64,000 bases of DNA from assembly GCF_907164915.1 (NCBI RefSeq), contig NC_061866.1, forward strand, positions 23,949,905 through 24,013,904. The letters run 5' to 3'. This DNA is from Impatiens glandulifera. Lineage: Eukaryota; Streptophyta; Magnoliopsida; Ericales; Balsaminaceae. Below, in pieces: positions 1 through 11,032 of the stretch. Position 1 is the first letter of the stretch, and each line of letters starts with the position of its first letter. Made by a program: the position numbers and the translations under genes. The notes beneath the pieces are model-generated. The model saw only the letters and a program-made list of their open reading frames with translations, had not been told where the DNA came from and searched no databases.

Positions 1-120
1 CCCTTTGTCACTCTCCATCCGAAGCATGTGCTCACGAAGGAGAGAATCCAAGAACTGATCGACCGGTGGGAAGCAGTTAAGGCCAAGAGGAATCAAGCTG
101 CTGGTTCATCAAATGCTTAA
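1..120 (+). CDS. ORF C of element 1, C-terminal 39 codons (NW family)
   Basis: Frame 1 is open from the first base to a TAA at 118-120 and gives 39 residues, a partial gene cut by the window edge. The segment VLTKERIQELIDRWEAVKAK aligns with the C-terminus of ORF C in element 2 (VLTKEVTDSFYERFERAWKR, near 34300). Position, just before ORF B, also fits. It encodes the tail of an NW-family protein of unknown function; the (I/V)NW motif itself is outside the window. No lesion is visible in this stretch. Confidence 0.6.
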   Translation, partial: PFVTLHPKHVLTKERIQELIDRWEAVKAKRNQAAGSSNA

Positions 121-431
121 CCTTCTCATCTCTTTTCTCATTTCCCAAACCGGTAATTTTGTTGTACTACCGGGTTGGTACTCTTCATTAATGACAATCA
201 CTTCTTTCCTTTTCGATCAAAAACAAAGAAATAACCAACATTAAATGCACCGTATCAAACTAAATCAAATCAGTCTTGAAAACTGAAATATTCGCTTTCC
301 AAGAAGCACGTTTGATCCGATTAGACTAGACATGCCTTTATCCTCTTGAAAACTGATAAGGCATTTATTACCAGACATAAACGGTCTGATTTTTCAAAAT
401 ATCCTCATTTAATACACCCAACCGCCCACGC

Positions 432-438
432 TATAAAA
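432..438 (+). promoter_or_regulatory. TATA box upstream of ORF B, element 1
   Basis: TATAAAA lies 106 nt before the ORF B ATG, in a 417-bp stretch (121-537) without coding sequence. A CT-rich leader follows (around 480-535). A TATA box also lies about 85-95 nt before ORF B in elements 2 and 3, so the site is probably a genuine core promoter. The rest of 121-431 is AT-rich with no other clear signal. Confidence 0.6.
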
Positions 439-537
439 AGGAGGCCTCATCCTTCTTCATCAAAACACACCTCAGATATTTCTCTCTCTCCAAGCTTCAA
501 GAATTTCATTAGATTCTTACTCTCATTCTCTTCCAAA

Positions 538-1299
538 ATGAACGCCGAGCTAAGATACACAATCATAGTCAACTTCCAAGAAATGAGAAATATCCGGTTT
601 CACGAAACCATATTCCAACCGATCGTAGAATCAGGGTTACAAGAATTTCTTGAAGGTTCAAACACCATCCTCGAAGAGGAGGTGTACGAATTTTTCAACA
701 ACGGACATATCCTTAATGATGGTAGCATAAGGACCATCATTAACGGTAGATTTCTTCGGATTACCGAAGAACACTTTGCTATGTTCTTCGACCTTCCAAC
801 CGAAGGATTCTCGCACTTCCCAACGCCGTTCTTTCCGGCTAAGGAAGACTATGCCTTCATCTTTTCCTCCTCCACCGATCTGGTCGATGACCACGGAAAG
901 AAGGATGATCTTGCTCCTCAATACCAAGTCTTTCATGACTTGGTTCAGCGGTCTATCATGGGCCAAATGCCCAACCAGAACTATAACCGAGAGGCTTTTG
1001 ACATCATGATAGCTATCGTCCGCAAATCGCACATAAACTGGGCTATCTACCTCTTCAACAACTTGAAGAAGCTTATCACTGCTCCAAGGGGAAGGATCGG
1101 TTTCGCTCCCCAAATCACCCGGTACTTGGAGGTTCATCGTCGCAACCTCGGGCCCGGTGTTCCCGTCGGACCGGCCAACACCTTGTCTCTATCCATGCTG
1201 GACAGATGGATATCGAGGATTGAGGAACGGACACCTGACAATACTGTGGACAACTGGGTTGACAGAATGATTGAGGGGGAGTGGCTCGATCTGTTTTAA
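538..1299 (+). CDS. ORF B of element 1, NW-family protein (253 aa)
   Basis: An intact 253-residue reading frame. I chose the ATG at 538, although an in-frame ATG exists at 346, because the longer form would start upstream of the TATA box at 432 and because the homologous ORFs in elements 2 and 3 begin at the matching place. The N-terminus carries a VNFQEM..I segment matching the (V/I)DF segment of relatives. The middle has EFF(N/K) and FDLPTEGF-type motifs, then the family motif HINW near residue 163, and GPGVPV near the C-terminus. It is about one third identical by eye to 48378-49079. No signal peptide, membrane segment or catalytic motif is visible, so the function is unknown. It belongs to retrotransposon cargo between pol and the 3' LTR. 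Confidence 0.75.
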   Translation: MNAELRYTIIVNFQEMRNIRFHETIFQPIVESGLQEFLEGSNTILEEEVYEFFNNGHILNDGSIRTIINGRFLRITEEHFAMFFDLPTEGFSHFPTPFFPAKEDYAFIFSSSTDLVDDHGKKDDLAPQYQVFHDLVQRSIMGQMPNQNYNREAFDIMIAIVRKSHINWAIYLFNNLKKLITAPRGRIGFAPQITRYLEVHRRNLGPGVPVGPANTLSLSMLDRWISRIEERTPDNTVDNWVDRMIEGEWLDLF

Positions 1300-1549
1300 A
1301 TGGTCTGTACCTTACGGTTTTCTGGTCATTTTGTTGTAAGACCGGAAAACCACTTCATTTCCTTATGTTTTGGATATATATTTATAAAATTTCCCATTAT
1401 TAAAGTCTCCAGGTTTTCACATTAATCTTCCTTCCGATTATGATCTGAATAAACAAAAGACTCCATGTTAAACGAAGTTTCCGGTTAACAAATTTCCGGT
1501 AAATCAAAATACCAAATAAAGTCTAAAAAAGTTCAAAAACTTACCGCCC

Positions 1550-1703
1550 ACGGTTTTATAGTGCACAAAAATTACCGCCCATAGTATTCTCCGGATTTCT
1601 GCCTAAAGTTACTGCAGTAACTTTTGGAGGGAAATTTGGCGCCAAAACTCAAAACCAAGTGACGGTTCAACTTCTAACCGTTCAAAACCGCTTCCTATAT
1701 AAG
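1550..1703 (+). promoter_or_regulatory. Promoter of ORF A, element 1: E2F-like sites and TATA box
   Basis: TATATAAG at 1696-1703 lies 108-114 nt before the ORF A start. Upstream are two ACCGCCCA boxes (near 1553 and 1574) and a palindromic TTTGGCGCCAAA (near 1635) that fits the E2F consensus TTTSSCGC on both strands. Similar GGCGGGAAA, GGCGCCAAA and GGCGGTAAA boxes lie upstream of ORF A in elements 2 and 3. The binding factor is inferred. The remainder of 1300-1549 is AT-rich, with no feature I can name. Confidence 0.5.
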
Positions 1704-1803
1704 TTCAAAACAGTTCATTATTTGCACAAATTTTCTCTCTCTAAAATCTTAAACTCTCTCTGATTTTCGATCATCGTTGTTCTTCATCTTCTCTATTCAC
1801 AAA

Positions 1804-1935
1804 ATGATCATGGATCTGGTTAAAAGAACCTTTTCAATACATGTTGCAGGTCGATTTCAGTGATATCGACGAACACACTGTGGAAGAAAACAAGGTCGTG
1901 CTGCAATCGTTAAGAGATTCTGGACTAGAAACATA
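1804..1935 (+). pseudogene. ORF A of element 1, 5' exon-like part before the CACTA insertion
   Basis: This is the start of the long NW-family ORF A. ATGs at 1804 and 1810 open the frame, but a one-base shift just before the conserved QVDF segment (near 1850) throws the N-terminus out of frame. From there VDFSDIDE..SGLETY matches QVDFEEI..GLEYF of element 2. The frame is cut at 1935 by the CACTA element. Joining 1935 directly to 14170 keeps the reading frame, so the insertion hit a coding sequence that was still open at this point. Confidence 0.7.
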
Positions 1936-1951
1936 CACTGGTGAAAAAAGG

Positions 1952-2640
1952 GTCAAAACCGAGAGTTAAAACTCTCGGTTTTGACCCTATAACTTTCGTT
2001 GAAGACACCTTACCGAAGGTTTTAGTTACTCTCGCCATCCCTCGGTATTGACTCTCTTGGGATTTCCACAAAGAGAAAAACCGAGAGTTATATGAGAACT
2101 TTCGGATTTTTCTTCTTTTGGAAAAACCGAGGGTTTTACTAAGACCTTTCGGTTTTTCTCTATTTGAAAAAACCGAGGGTTTTACAAATAACTTTTGGTT
2201 TTTCTCCGTGTGGAAAAACCGAGGGTTTTACAAAGACCTTTCGGTTTTTCTCTTTGTAGAAAAACCGAGGGTTTTACAAAGACCTTTCGGTTTTTCTCTT
2301 TATGGAAAAACCGAGGGTTTTACAAAGACCTTTCGGTTTTTCTCTGTGTGGAAAAACCGAGGGTTTTGCAAACAACTTTCGGTTTTTCTTTTTTGGGAAA
2401 CCGAGAGATATTACAAAACTTTCGGTTTTTAGCCAAAGAGAAAAAACCGAAAGTTATATTAAAACTCTCGGTTTTACCCGAAGAGGGAAACCGAAAGTTT
2501 TGTAATAACTCTCGGTTTTCCTCTTTTGGGTAAAAACCGAGGGTTTTTAGCCAAAGAGAAAACCGAGAGTTTTCTAATATCTCTCGTTTTTTCCACAAAG
2601 AGAAAAACCGAGAGATTTCAATATTATTTTCGTTTTTTTC
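1952..2640. repeat. Left subterminal hairpin repeats of the CACTA element
   Basis: About 15 spaced copies of an inverted motif, AACCGAGAGTT or AACCGAGGGTTTT paired with AACTCTCGGTT or CTTTCGGTTTTT, at intervals of roughly 40-50 bp. They recur in both orientations. In En/Spm the subterminal repeats bind the TNPA protein, and by analogy these are the probable binding sites here. Plus-strand reading frames across them translate the repeat and are not genes. From 2640 to 2852 I see only AT-rich DNA. Confidence 0.8.
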
Positions 2641-2852
2641 CCGTAAATTTTTTAAAATGTGCGGATTATTTGGCTCGCAACCAAAACCTGTTCAGACAAA
2701 CCAATATATTAATGATAAAAGAAATGCAACATACATTAAACGATCACAATAATTGATCGTGAACATTACAAAATTCGAAACCACACTAATATTCCGAACA
2801 ATCTGTTCTAAATTCAACCACTAATGAAAAAATGTTTTGAATCGAAACAACC

Positions 2853-4631
2853 TTAGCTTGTGGGGGGAGGAGGTGGTTGTTGCCTCATATACAATTCAAT
2901 TCTCTCCATTCTTGCGTTCATCTCTGACTTCTCCCTCTCCATTTTTGCTGTAATCTCTAACTTCTCCCGCTCCATTCTTTCCACAATTTCTTCCTTTTCG
3001 GATTGCATTTCTTCCATTTTGCGCCTTCTTTCTTCATCCCTCTTCTCCAGTTCCTCCAGCTTGAGCTTCATTATTTGATTATCTTCTAACAATCGCTCAT
3101 TGTTTCGCTATGAACTGTTTCCACTACGACGATCCTCACGAAAGTGTGTGGGCCGGACGCCTGATCCCATTCCGAACACTACCCCGTGTTTTTGTTGTCC
3201 GAACACCCTCTCCGTCAATTCAAAATCCGATATTCCCTGTTCGTTACTAACAACCTCCTCCATCTCAGCCTGCACAATTCAAATAAAATATCATTTCTAT
3301 AATAAAAAACTAGGCATATTCAATTCACTTACAATTTTCTCTTGCACGTGTTCGTCCGGGACGGGTGTTGGGTTTTCTTGTGTCGGTTTTGGTGTACGGG
3401 TCCTCTTGAATACTTCAATTACAGACGGTGGCCGTCCCATTTCAATCGCCTATTGAAATAAATGATTTATATAATTAATAACAATCTTTATATTAAGTTA
3501 TTACAAATAATGTACTTACCAACTCGTCTTCAATTTGTGCAAACGGTCTACTTCCCGTTCGATGCGGGAATTTCAGATTCTTCCGATTCTTCATATTTGT
3601 AGAACTGTGTCTCTGTATTTGAAATAACAAATGAAGTTAGATTAATTAATATCAACTTTTATTTGAATTATGAAACCGTACCTTAAACGTTTCTGTGAAG
3701 AAATGGTTGCGACACACAAACTACCAATCATCTCGATCGTAGTCCGGTGGAGGATTAGCCAGTACCGCCGCCTCGTCTCCTTTGTGGACGCGGATATAAT
3801 TCTTGTTCAAATTCGACTGCCATCTATCCCATATCTGATTGGCGTGTCGAAACCCGGTCTTTCGAAAATACTCAATGTCACCATTAGTCGCTTCGAACGG
3901 ATCCTGAAAAAAATAACATCCAAATGTTACAAATAATTATTTAATGACGTAATGTATAATCAAGTTATAAGTATTACCTTGATAACAGTCCACAGTGAAT
4001 CCAATTGGTCTGCACTTAAAGCCTTCCACTTGAGAAGACGGTGTGAGACGGCTACGGGGTCCCGGATAATCGACCCCACATGTCTAGACCACCGTGTCCT
4101 TCCCACGTCTGTACCGCCTGACCTCCCATCCTTCTCTCTAAACGTTAGAGGAATCCTCGTCCCCGCTAGCCTCTTAGACATCGCAATATTCTTGTTCTTC
4201 CCCCGTCTCTTGCGGGCAGAAGATTCTTCAAAATTATCAAAATCTTAATTAAATATGTCAATCAATTGAAACACTAACTAATTTGTAAACGAAATACCTG
4301 TCGATGATGGGTCGGGAGTGGTCCCGTGCTCCTCCTCGTCATCCTGCTCCTCGATAGGCTCCTCAAGACCCTCGTCTTCAGCCTCATCGCTAGGCAGGTT
4401 ATCAGCGTATGTGCTCTCTATAAACTCTTGGAGCTCATCATGGTCTTCAGTCTCGTATGTTCGGGGAGGCGCAGTAGCTATCGGGACCACAGGAATCGGT
4501 GGTTGGTCTCTAGAAGACGATCCTCGAAGCTTTAACGACTCGGATTGGGCAAGTAGGTTTTGGTAACTTTTATCCAATTTCTTGGGTGTCTTCCTCATAC
4601 TCTTCCAAGTTGTTTTAGGACCTTCAGACAT
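2853..4631 (-). pseudogene. TNPA-like transposon protein (Transposase_24/Ptta type), two nonsense codons
   Basis: Six exons can be placed with GT..AG borders: 4298-4631, 3978-4225, 3682-3903, 3520-3612, 3333-3449 and 2853-3269, 477 codons in all with consistent phases. The start (WKSMRKTPKKLDKSYQNL) is followed by an acidic stretch and then a Transposase_24-like region (DPFEATNGDIEYF, GFRHANQIWDRW, MKNRKNL..HRTGSRPF, GRPPSVIEVF). A charged coiled coil ending in prolines (RQQPPPPPTS) closes it. Two in-frame TAG codons break it, at 3721-3723 (after DDW, codon 255) and 3108-3110 (codon 392). Both are consistent with CAG changing to TAG. In En/Spm this protein binds subterminal repeats and cooperates with the large transposase. 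Another possibility is stop-codon readthrough, for which I see no specific support. Confidence 0.75.
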
Positions 4632-4741
4632 TCTTAATTCACACCATTAATAAAAATGAGTGAATAATTGAAATAAAGTAGTAATAAAAATGAATATAAA
4701 GTTAAAAACATAATTAAATCTACCTAATTAATTAATCTGAA

Positions 4742-7700
4742 CTATATGTTTGTAAACCACGGTTTTATTTTTGTCACAATCTTCCAACCGGGTCGGGCTG
4801 ACATATCAGGGGCGTAGAATACTTGTTTTGCTTGACTCGCCAATATATACGGGTCTTGACTTTGGGTTTTCAAAATTCGGTTTACATTTACACTTACGAA
4901 GCCATATTTATCCACTTTCACTCCTAGTTCCCCCGAGTGTGTATCAAACCACTTACACTTGAATAAAACAACTCGTTTGTGAGAATAGTATTGTACTTCG
5001 ATTATATCCGTCAAAACTCCATAGTATGACATAGTTTCAGATCCGTTGTACCCCTCAACAACCACCCCACTATTTTGAGTTGTCAAACCTTCGTCGTGTT
5101 TTTCTGTACAGAATTTGAATCCGTTTACTTTACACCAAACATACATAGACGAGTACATACTTGGACCTTCTCCTAAGATCTTGAGGTCTCTTGATATGTC
5201 GTTAATTTCTGCTAAATGGGCGACCTATATATGTATCCGAAATGAAGTTGTTAATATGAATAAGAAGAGTTAGGATATATGGTTTGTAATTTACTCACTC
5301 GATGCTTGAAATATGCGGCAAACGTTTCTCCACTGGACTCGTTGTTATAATCTCTGCAAATAGATCGAATGCTAATTAGTAACACTCTTTAATGCTAATT
5401 AGTAACAACAACATTGAATCTTACATGTAAAAAGGTTCTGCTTCGGGACAATTTTTCAAAATGTAAGAATGAGCTGTCACTCGATCGATATAATCCAAGT
5501 TGTATACTTTTCCGTTAGATAGGTCTTCCAATGATGCAAATATTGAAATGCCTGAGATTTCAGGTTGTGCATTTTCTTGATCTTGTTCCTCCATATACCT
5601 GGCACATAAACTAATACTTTCGTTAACAAGATAGCTCTCACTTATAGAGGCTTCTGGGTGGTTATTATTCCGCAAATATCTTTTCATTGTACCCATGTAA
5701 TGTTCAAACGGATACATCCATCGATACTGAACAGGTCCTCCAAGCAAAGCCTCAAATGACAAGTGAATCGGGAGATGCATCATGATGTCGAAGATTGACG
5801 GCGGAAAAATCATTTCAAATTTGCAAAGTGTCAATGTAATATCCATGTACAATTGTTCCAGGTCCTCTTGAATCAACTCTTTGAAGCACAACAACCGAAA
5901 GAAACGAGACAAATTTACTAACGCATCATACACATACTCTGGAAGCAATCCACGTGTTGCTAAAGGAATTAGATATTCCAACAAAATGTGACAATCATGA
6001 CTCTTTAATCCCGAAAGTTTTTTCTCTTCCAAATTTACACAACCCCCGATATTTGAGCAAAACCCATCAGGCAACTTGAGATCTTTCAAGAAGTTACAAA
6101 GACGTATTTTATTTTCGGATGTCAAAGTGAAAGGCGCTTCTGGATAATGAACAACTCCTTCATCATTTATAGGATGTAACCATGATTTTATGCCTAAGAG
6201 TTCTAAGTCTTTACGAGCTTTAGGACCATCCTTAGTCTTCTCTTTCACATTCATTATTGTTCCCAACACGCTATCACATATATTTTTCTCAATATGCATC
6301 ACATCCAAATTATGTCTCAATAATAGCGATTTCCAATAAGGTAGACGGAAGAAAATACTAAGTTTGTTCCAAATGTCTCCCCGCGTTTCATGATATATCT
6401 TGGTTCTCTTGCTCATATCCGCACTAAGAATAATGTCTTCTAGGTCTCGTGCTTGCTCATAACTTTCTTGCCCCGTTAACAATCTAGGGGGATCTCTATA
6501 ATCAGTTCGACCATCAAACGACTCTTTATCCCTTCTGTATTTGTGCTTTAGTGGAAGGAAACGTCTGTGACCCAAGTAACATTGTTTGGAACCATGAACC
6601 AATCGAAGGGATACCGTGTCGTTGTTACAATAAGGACAAGCAAATTTACCTTTCGTACTCCACCCTGATAAATTCGCGTATGCGGGAAAGTCGTTAATGG
6701 TCCACAACAACGCCGCTCGCATGTTAAAGTATTGCGAGGTGTGTGCATCAAACGTTTTCACACCTATTTGCCACAGTTCATGCAACTCTTCGATCAATGG
6801 CTGGAGAAATATGTCAATTGCATCTCCCGGACTCTTTGGACCCGGAATTAACATAGATAATATGAAATTGCTAGAATCCATACAAGTCATGGGTGACACA
6901 TTATAAGGAACGAGAATAACCGGCCATACACTGTATGATTTTTTCCCATTTGCAAATGGCTGAAAACCATCGCTTAATAAACCTAGTCTTACGTTTCGAG
7001 ATTCTGAAGCAAAATCTGTATAATTTTCATCAAACGTCTTCCAAGTTAAGGAATCAGCGGGATGTCTCAACGTATCACTATCAACTCTTCCTTCTTTATG
7101 CCATCTTATCATTGGAGCCGTTTTTGAGGACATGTATAGTCTTTGCAGTCTTGGTATTAAAGGGAAATATCTCAACACCTTTTTTGGAATGAATTTCCCG
7201 TTTTGCTTCTCCCGAACTGTCCCACTTGTTTGGTCGACTTTCCATCTTGAAAGACCGCAAACTCTGCAAGAATCTTCATTTATGTCGTCCTTCCAAAATA
7301 GCATACAGTTGTTCTTATATGCGTCTATCTTGTCATATTTTAGCCCGATATCAGTAATGAATTTTTTACTTTCGTAGTATGAGTTTGGCAATTGAGCGTC
7401 AATCGGTAATATGTAGTCTTTAAGAAGACGCAGCAACATATCGAACGAAGAATTTGTCCATTGACATACATTTTTTATGTGAAGTAGTTTCAGTAGTGCC
7501 GATGATTTCGTTATTCGAGCACCTTCATACAATGGCCGTTTGCAATCATCAAGCAATTTATAAAATCTATGCGCATCTTCGACTAGATCATCGTTATCCG
7601 GGACGTCATTAACGTTGGGGAACATATCGTTTATAAATTCGTGCATATAACGTTCTTCGTTGACTTCTTCATTAACTGTATTATTCATCTCCGGTCTCGC

Positions 7701-8045
7701 ATCGTTGAATTCCGGCACGGCATCCTCCGACTGATCATCGTCATCATCATCATCATCGAAGTCATCGGCATCTTCATCGACATCGTCATTCACCACTTGA
7801 GTAGTACGTCTTTTTTCTCCATGAAAATACCAATACTGATAATGCACATTTATTCCATAAACAATGAGGTGAGTCTTCACTTCGTCTATTTCCATAAACG
7901 GCGTGTTCAAGCATTTCACGCAGGGACATTTCACGGTTTGTCGCGATGTACTCCTAACAGCATACTCGAGGAATTTGTCAATGCCTTCCTCGTAATCTGG
8001 ATGATCTCGACGTAAGGTCATCCAGCTTTTATCGGGTACTTCCAT
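4742..8045 (-). CDS. TNP2-type CACTA transposase (Transposase_21), three coding exons, about 1052 aa
   Basis: Coding exons 5425-8045, 5299-5353 and 4742-5224, joined at GT..AG introns (5354-5424, 5225-5298), give about 1052 residues without a stop. I start at the ATG at 8045 (MEVPDKSW), four bases inside an exon whose acceptor TAG lies at 8050-8052. Domains: transposase-associated N-terminus (residues 1-80, with CPCVKC), acidic stretch (90-110), zinc-ribbon-like CRVCG (about 260), Transposase_21 (about 350-490: LLSDGFQPF, YNVSPMTC, IPGPKSPG, LWTINDFPAYANLSGWSTKG, CPYCN), LDVMHIEKN (about 580), DUF4218 (about 680-810) and DUF4216 in the last exon. Candidate catalytic acids are D359, D433 and the E of HIEKN. 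Family proteins cut and join the CACTA ends in the nucleus. The length matches full TNPD/TNP2 proteins. Confidence 0.92.
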
Positions 8046-8049
8046 ATTT

Positions 8050-9537
8050 CTAATAAAATGGAACACAACCCGCATTATTATTTACTTATATTTCACTAAA
8101 TTAATTAGGCTTACATAATGCTAACATAATTCTAACATAATTTATATCTAATCTATCATTATCCAACCAATAATCAATTTCATCTAACATTATTGAAGCC
8201 CAATTCAACCTAAACAAACAATATTTCATTCATATACATTTCAACAATATCTAACATTATCCAATCCAAATTTCACCTAAACAAACATTAATATTTCATT
8301 CATATACATATCAAACCTAATCTAACATTATCCAAGCCAAATTCCACCTAAACAAACAATATTTCATCATAAACATTTCAAATCTAATCTAACCTAATCT
8401 AACCAATCTAGCACGACAGTCTTCAATCTGGCCTAATTCAAATAACCAATCATCATTAATCTAACCCATTTTTTAAACTAATCAAACCTAGTCAAACACT
8501 ATTTCAATCATATATAATTCAAATAATTCAATTCATACCTAAAATCCAATATAATACAAACAATGCAATTCTAACTTAAAATCTAATTTATTCATACATA
8601 AACCAAATCTAACATAATCAACTCCAATTCAAACAATTCAATTAATACCTAAAATCCAATATAATCCTAACAACATAAAAATCCTTAAAAACTGACCTTT
8701 TTCAGCAAATGTGGCGGCGACGGTGGAGGAGGCAGCTGAAGGTGGAATAACCTCGGCGATCTTCAAGAGACGGACGGTCCTAATCCAAAATCAGACAAAA
8801 TCAAACCATAATGTCAAACTAAACTTTGACCTAAATCCACCAAAGTTCAAATTAAATCATAGACCAAACAAAATATAATCTAACAAACCTAATCTAACAA
8901 ATCAATATAAAAACCAAATCTAACCAAAATATTGAACATATAACCTAAATCTAACATTAATCAAACAATTTCAAACCAAATCTAATAACCAAAATCAAAT
9001 CTAATCCAAACAATTCAATTCTAACATAATCTCAATAACTATCAATCAAACCAAATAACCAAACCTAAAAACAAACTCAATATAAACCAATTTTTTACAT
9101 TAATCAAACCTAATAACCAAACCTAAATCAAAATCAATAAACATCAATCAAAGCAATTAACCAAACCTAAATCAAACCCAATATAAACCAATTATTAACA
9201 TTAATCAAACCAAAATCAAACCTCAATCAAACCTCCATCAAACCAAAATCAAACCAATCTAAACAAATAAACACCAATTTAAACCATAATCCTAAATTAA
9301 ACAAAATCTAACATAAATCAACCTAAATCTAACAATTACAAACCAAATATAACATATATAACATTAATCTAACATATATTACCAATCAGATTACAAACGA
9401 AATCTAACATATACAAACGAAATCTAACATATATAACATTAATAATTCCTAAAAACTAACCATAAATCTAACAAATCCTAAAAACTAACCCTAAATCTAA
9501 CAAATCCTAAAAACTAACCCTAAAGTTAGAAACTAAC
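8050..9537 (-). other. 5'-UTR introns of the transposase gene, with a small leader exon 8697-8779
   Basis: On the minus strand a donor AAG|GTTAGT at 9538/9537 opens an intron that closes at GGATTAG|GACC (exon start 8779). A GC-rich 83-nt exon follows to AAG|GTCAGT at 8697/8696, and the next intron closes at TTATTAG (8050-8052) just before the transposase ATG. The intronic DNA (8090-8690 and 8790-9530) is made of degenerate AACCTAAATCTAACAT-like words, with very little G on the plus strand, so the transcript would be U/G-rich and C-poor. Splice sites are by eye only. Confidence 0.55.
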
Positions 9538-9840
9538 CTTCAATCAGATGGACGGCGGAGGCACGGCTGAGAGCGGCGGAGGTGCGGCGGCAGTTCTTCA
9601 ACCGGATCCGCGGCAGATCTTCAACCGGAGAGGCGTCTTCGCGGCTTCAACAGGGGCGGCGTCTTGGCGGCGTTGTCTTCTACGGGCGGCATCGTCTTCT
9701 TCAGCCGGAGGGAGTCGTCGATCGGATGGCGGGGCTTCTGGTTGGCGGCGCTGGCAAAGAGAAGCGGCTGGAGAGAGAGAAAGCGGAGAAGAAACGAGGA
9801 AAAGAGAAAGAGAAGGGTTTTTTTAAATTTAATAGTTGGT
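9538..9840 (-). promoter_or_regulatory. Probable leader exon and promoter of the transposase gene
   Basis: 9545-9800 is sharply GC-rich, with CGGCGG and GGCGGC runs, in an otherwise AT-rich element. It ends in a GAGAGAAAG/AAGAGAAGGG tract at 9770-9823 that closely resembles the tract next to the small ORF's promoter at 13620-13675. A TATTAAAT-like box lies near 9830. I read it as the transcription start and 5' leader of the minus-strand transposase gene. The plus-strand reading frame 9548-9826 (Gly, Ala, Arg and Ser rich) is probably only its complement. Confidence 0.45.
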
Positions 9841-10160
9841 TACCGAGAGTTATATTAAAACTCTCGGTTTTTGATTATAATAAAAACCGAGAGTTATATG
9901 AAAACTCTCGGTTTTTGATTATAATAAAAACCGAGAGTTTTCATATAACTCTCGGTTTTTAATGTTTAAATTCCGAGAGTTTAAATATAACTCTCGGTTT
10001 TTAATGTTCAAATTCCGAGAGTTTAAATATAACTCTCGGTTTTTAATGTTTAAATACATTTTTACAATTAAATTTAAATACACAAAAACGAGAGGCTTTG
10101 GTAAATCTTTCGTTTTTTATGCATATTTCCGAAAGTTATATATTTAACTTTCGGTTTTAC
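9840..10160. repeat. Internal hairpin repeats (CCGAGAGTT / AACTCTCGG)
   Basis: Six or seven inverted units, such as ACCGAGAGTTATAT paired with AAAACTCTCGGTTTTT, spaced about 55 bp apart, then a weaker pair near 10087-10155. They share arms with the left-end repeats but sit in the middle of the element, immediately upstream of the transposase leader. They could be regulatory binding sites for the element's own protein, which is inference. Confidence 0.7.
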
Positions 10161-10930
10161 AACATGACAAATTGTTAAATTATTTGGATTCTCACTTTCT
10201 AATAACGTTGAACAACATTAATTTAACACATTTGATATCCTTAAAACATTTCCCAATCCATATGATCAAACATTACACAAATACATAGGATAATCAAACA
10301 TAAACATTCATATACACTTCTATATATAATCAAACACATTCATAAACATTTTAACATTAAAGACAATTAAAATTTTTAAAATAAAAACACACACTTGATT
10401 ATATTACTTAGGAGTCTAGATTGGAAGGTAGAAAACCAATTAATTTAACAATTTTGTGAAATGATAATTCCGAAAGTTATATAATTAACTTTCGGAAATA
10501 TCCATCAAAACCGAAGGGTTTATATAAAACCCTCGTTCTTGAGAAATGTAAAATCCGAAAGTTTATAGAAAACTTTCGGTTTTGATGGTTATTTCCGAAA
10601 GTTAATTATATAACTTTCGGAATTAGCACTTGACAAATTGTTAAATTCTTTGGTTTTTCACCTTCTAATGACCTTTAACAATATTAATTTAACACATTTC
10701 ATGTCTTTAAAATATTGCACAATCCATATGATCAAACATTACATACATTCATAAGATAATCAAACATGAACATTCATATAGACTTCTCTATAATAATCAA
10801 ACACAATCATAAATATTTGAACATGAAACACAATATTAATTTTTAAAATACAACACGAAATTGATTATATTAGTTAAAAGTTAAGATTAGTGGGTTAAAA
10901 ACAAAATAATTTAACAAACTAGGTAGTGTT
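10160..10930. repeat. Direct duplication inside the CACTA element
   Basis: A segment of about 300 bp at 10160-10465 recurs at 10627-10928. Shared words include GACAAATTGTTAAATT, TTAATTTAACACATTT, AATCCATATGATCAAACATT and TTGATTATATTA. Each copy begins after, or is followed by, hairpin motifs of the CCGAAAGTT/AACTTTCGG type (10467-10620 and 10930-10970). Divergence between the copies is substantial, so the duplication is old relative to the 83-bp array next to it. Confidence 0.7.
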
Positions 10931-11032
10931 AAAACCGAAAGTTATAAAATTAACTTTCGGTTTTGATGTGTATTTGCGAAGGTTTTAAATATATCTCTCG
11001 GTCTCGACCTTGATCAGAAGTTTTTTGGGAAT

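Noticed and set aside
2118..2598. Overlapping reading frames on both strands rich in KTEGFT/EKPRVL-like words
   Set aside because: They are translations of the CACTA subterminal repeats.
7641..8015. Plus-strand hydrophobic frame opposite the transposase N-terminus
   Set aside because: Complement of the acidic GAT-rich stretch; an antisense shadow.
9548..9826. Plus-strand GC-rich frame rich in Gly, Ala, Ser and Arg
   Set aside because: Low-complexity composition, no homology, and better explained as the complement of the transposase leader exon.
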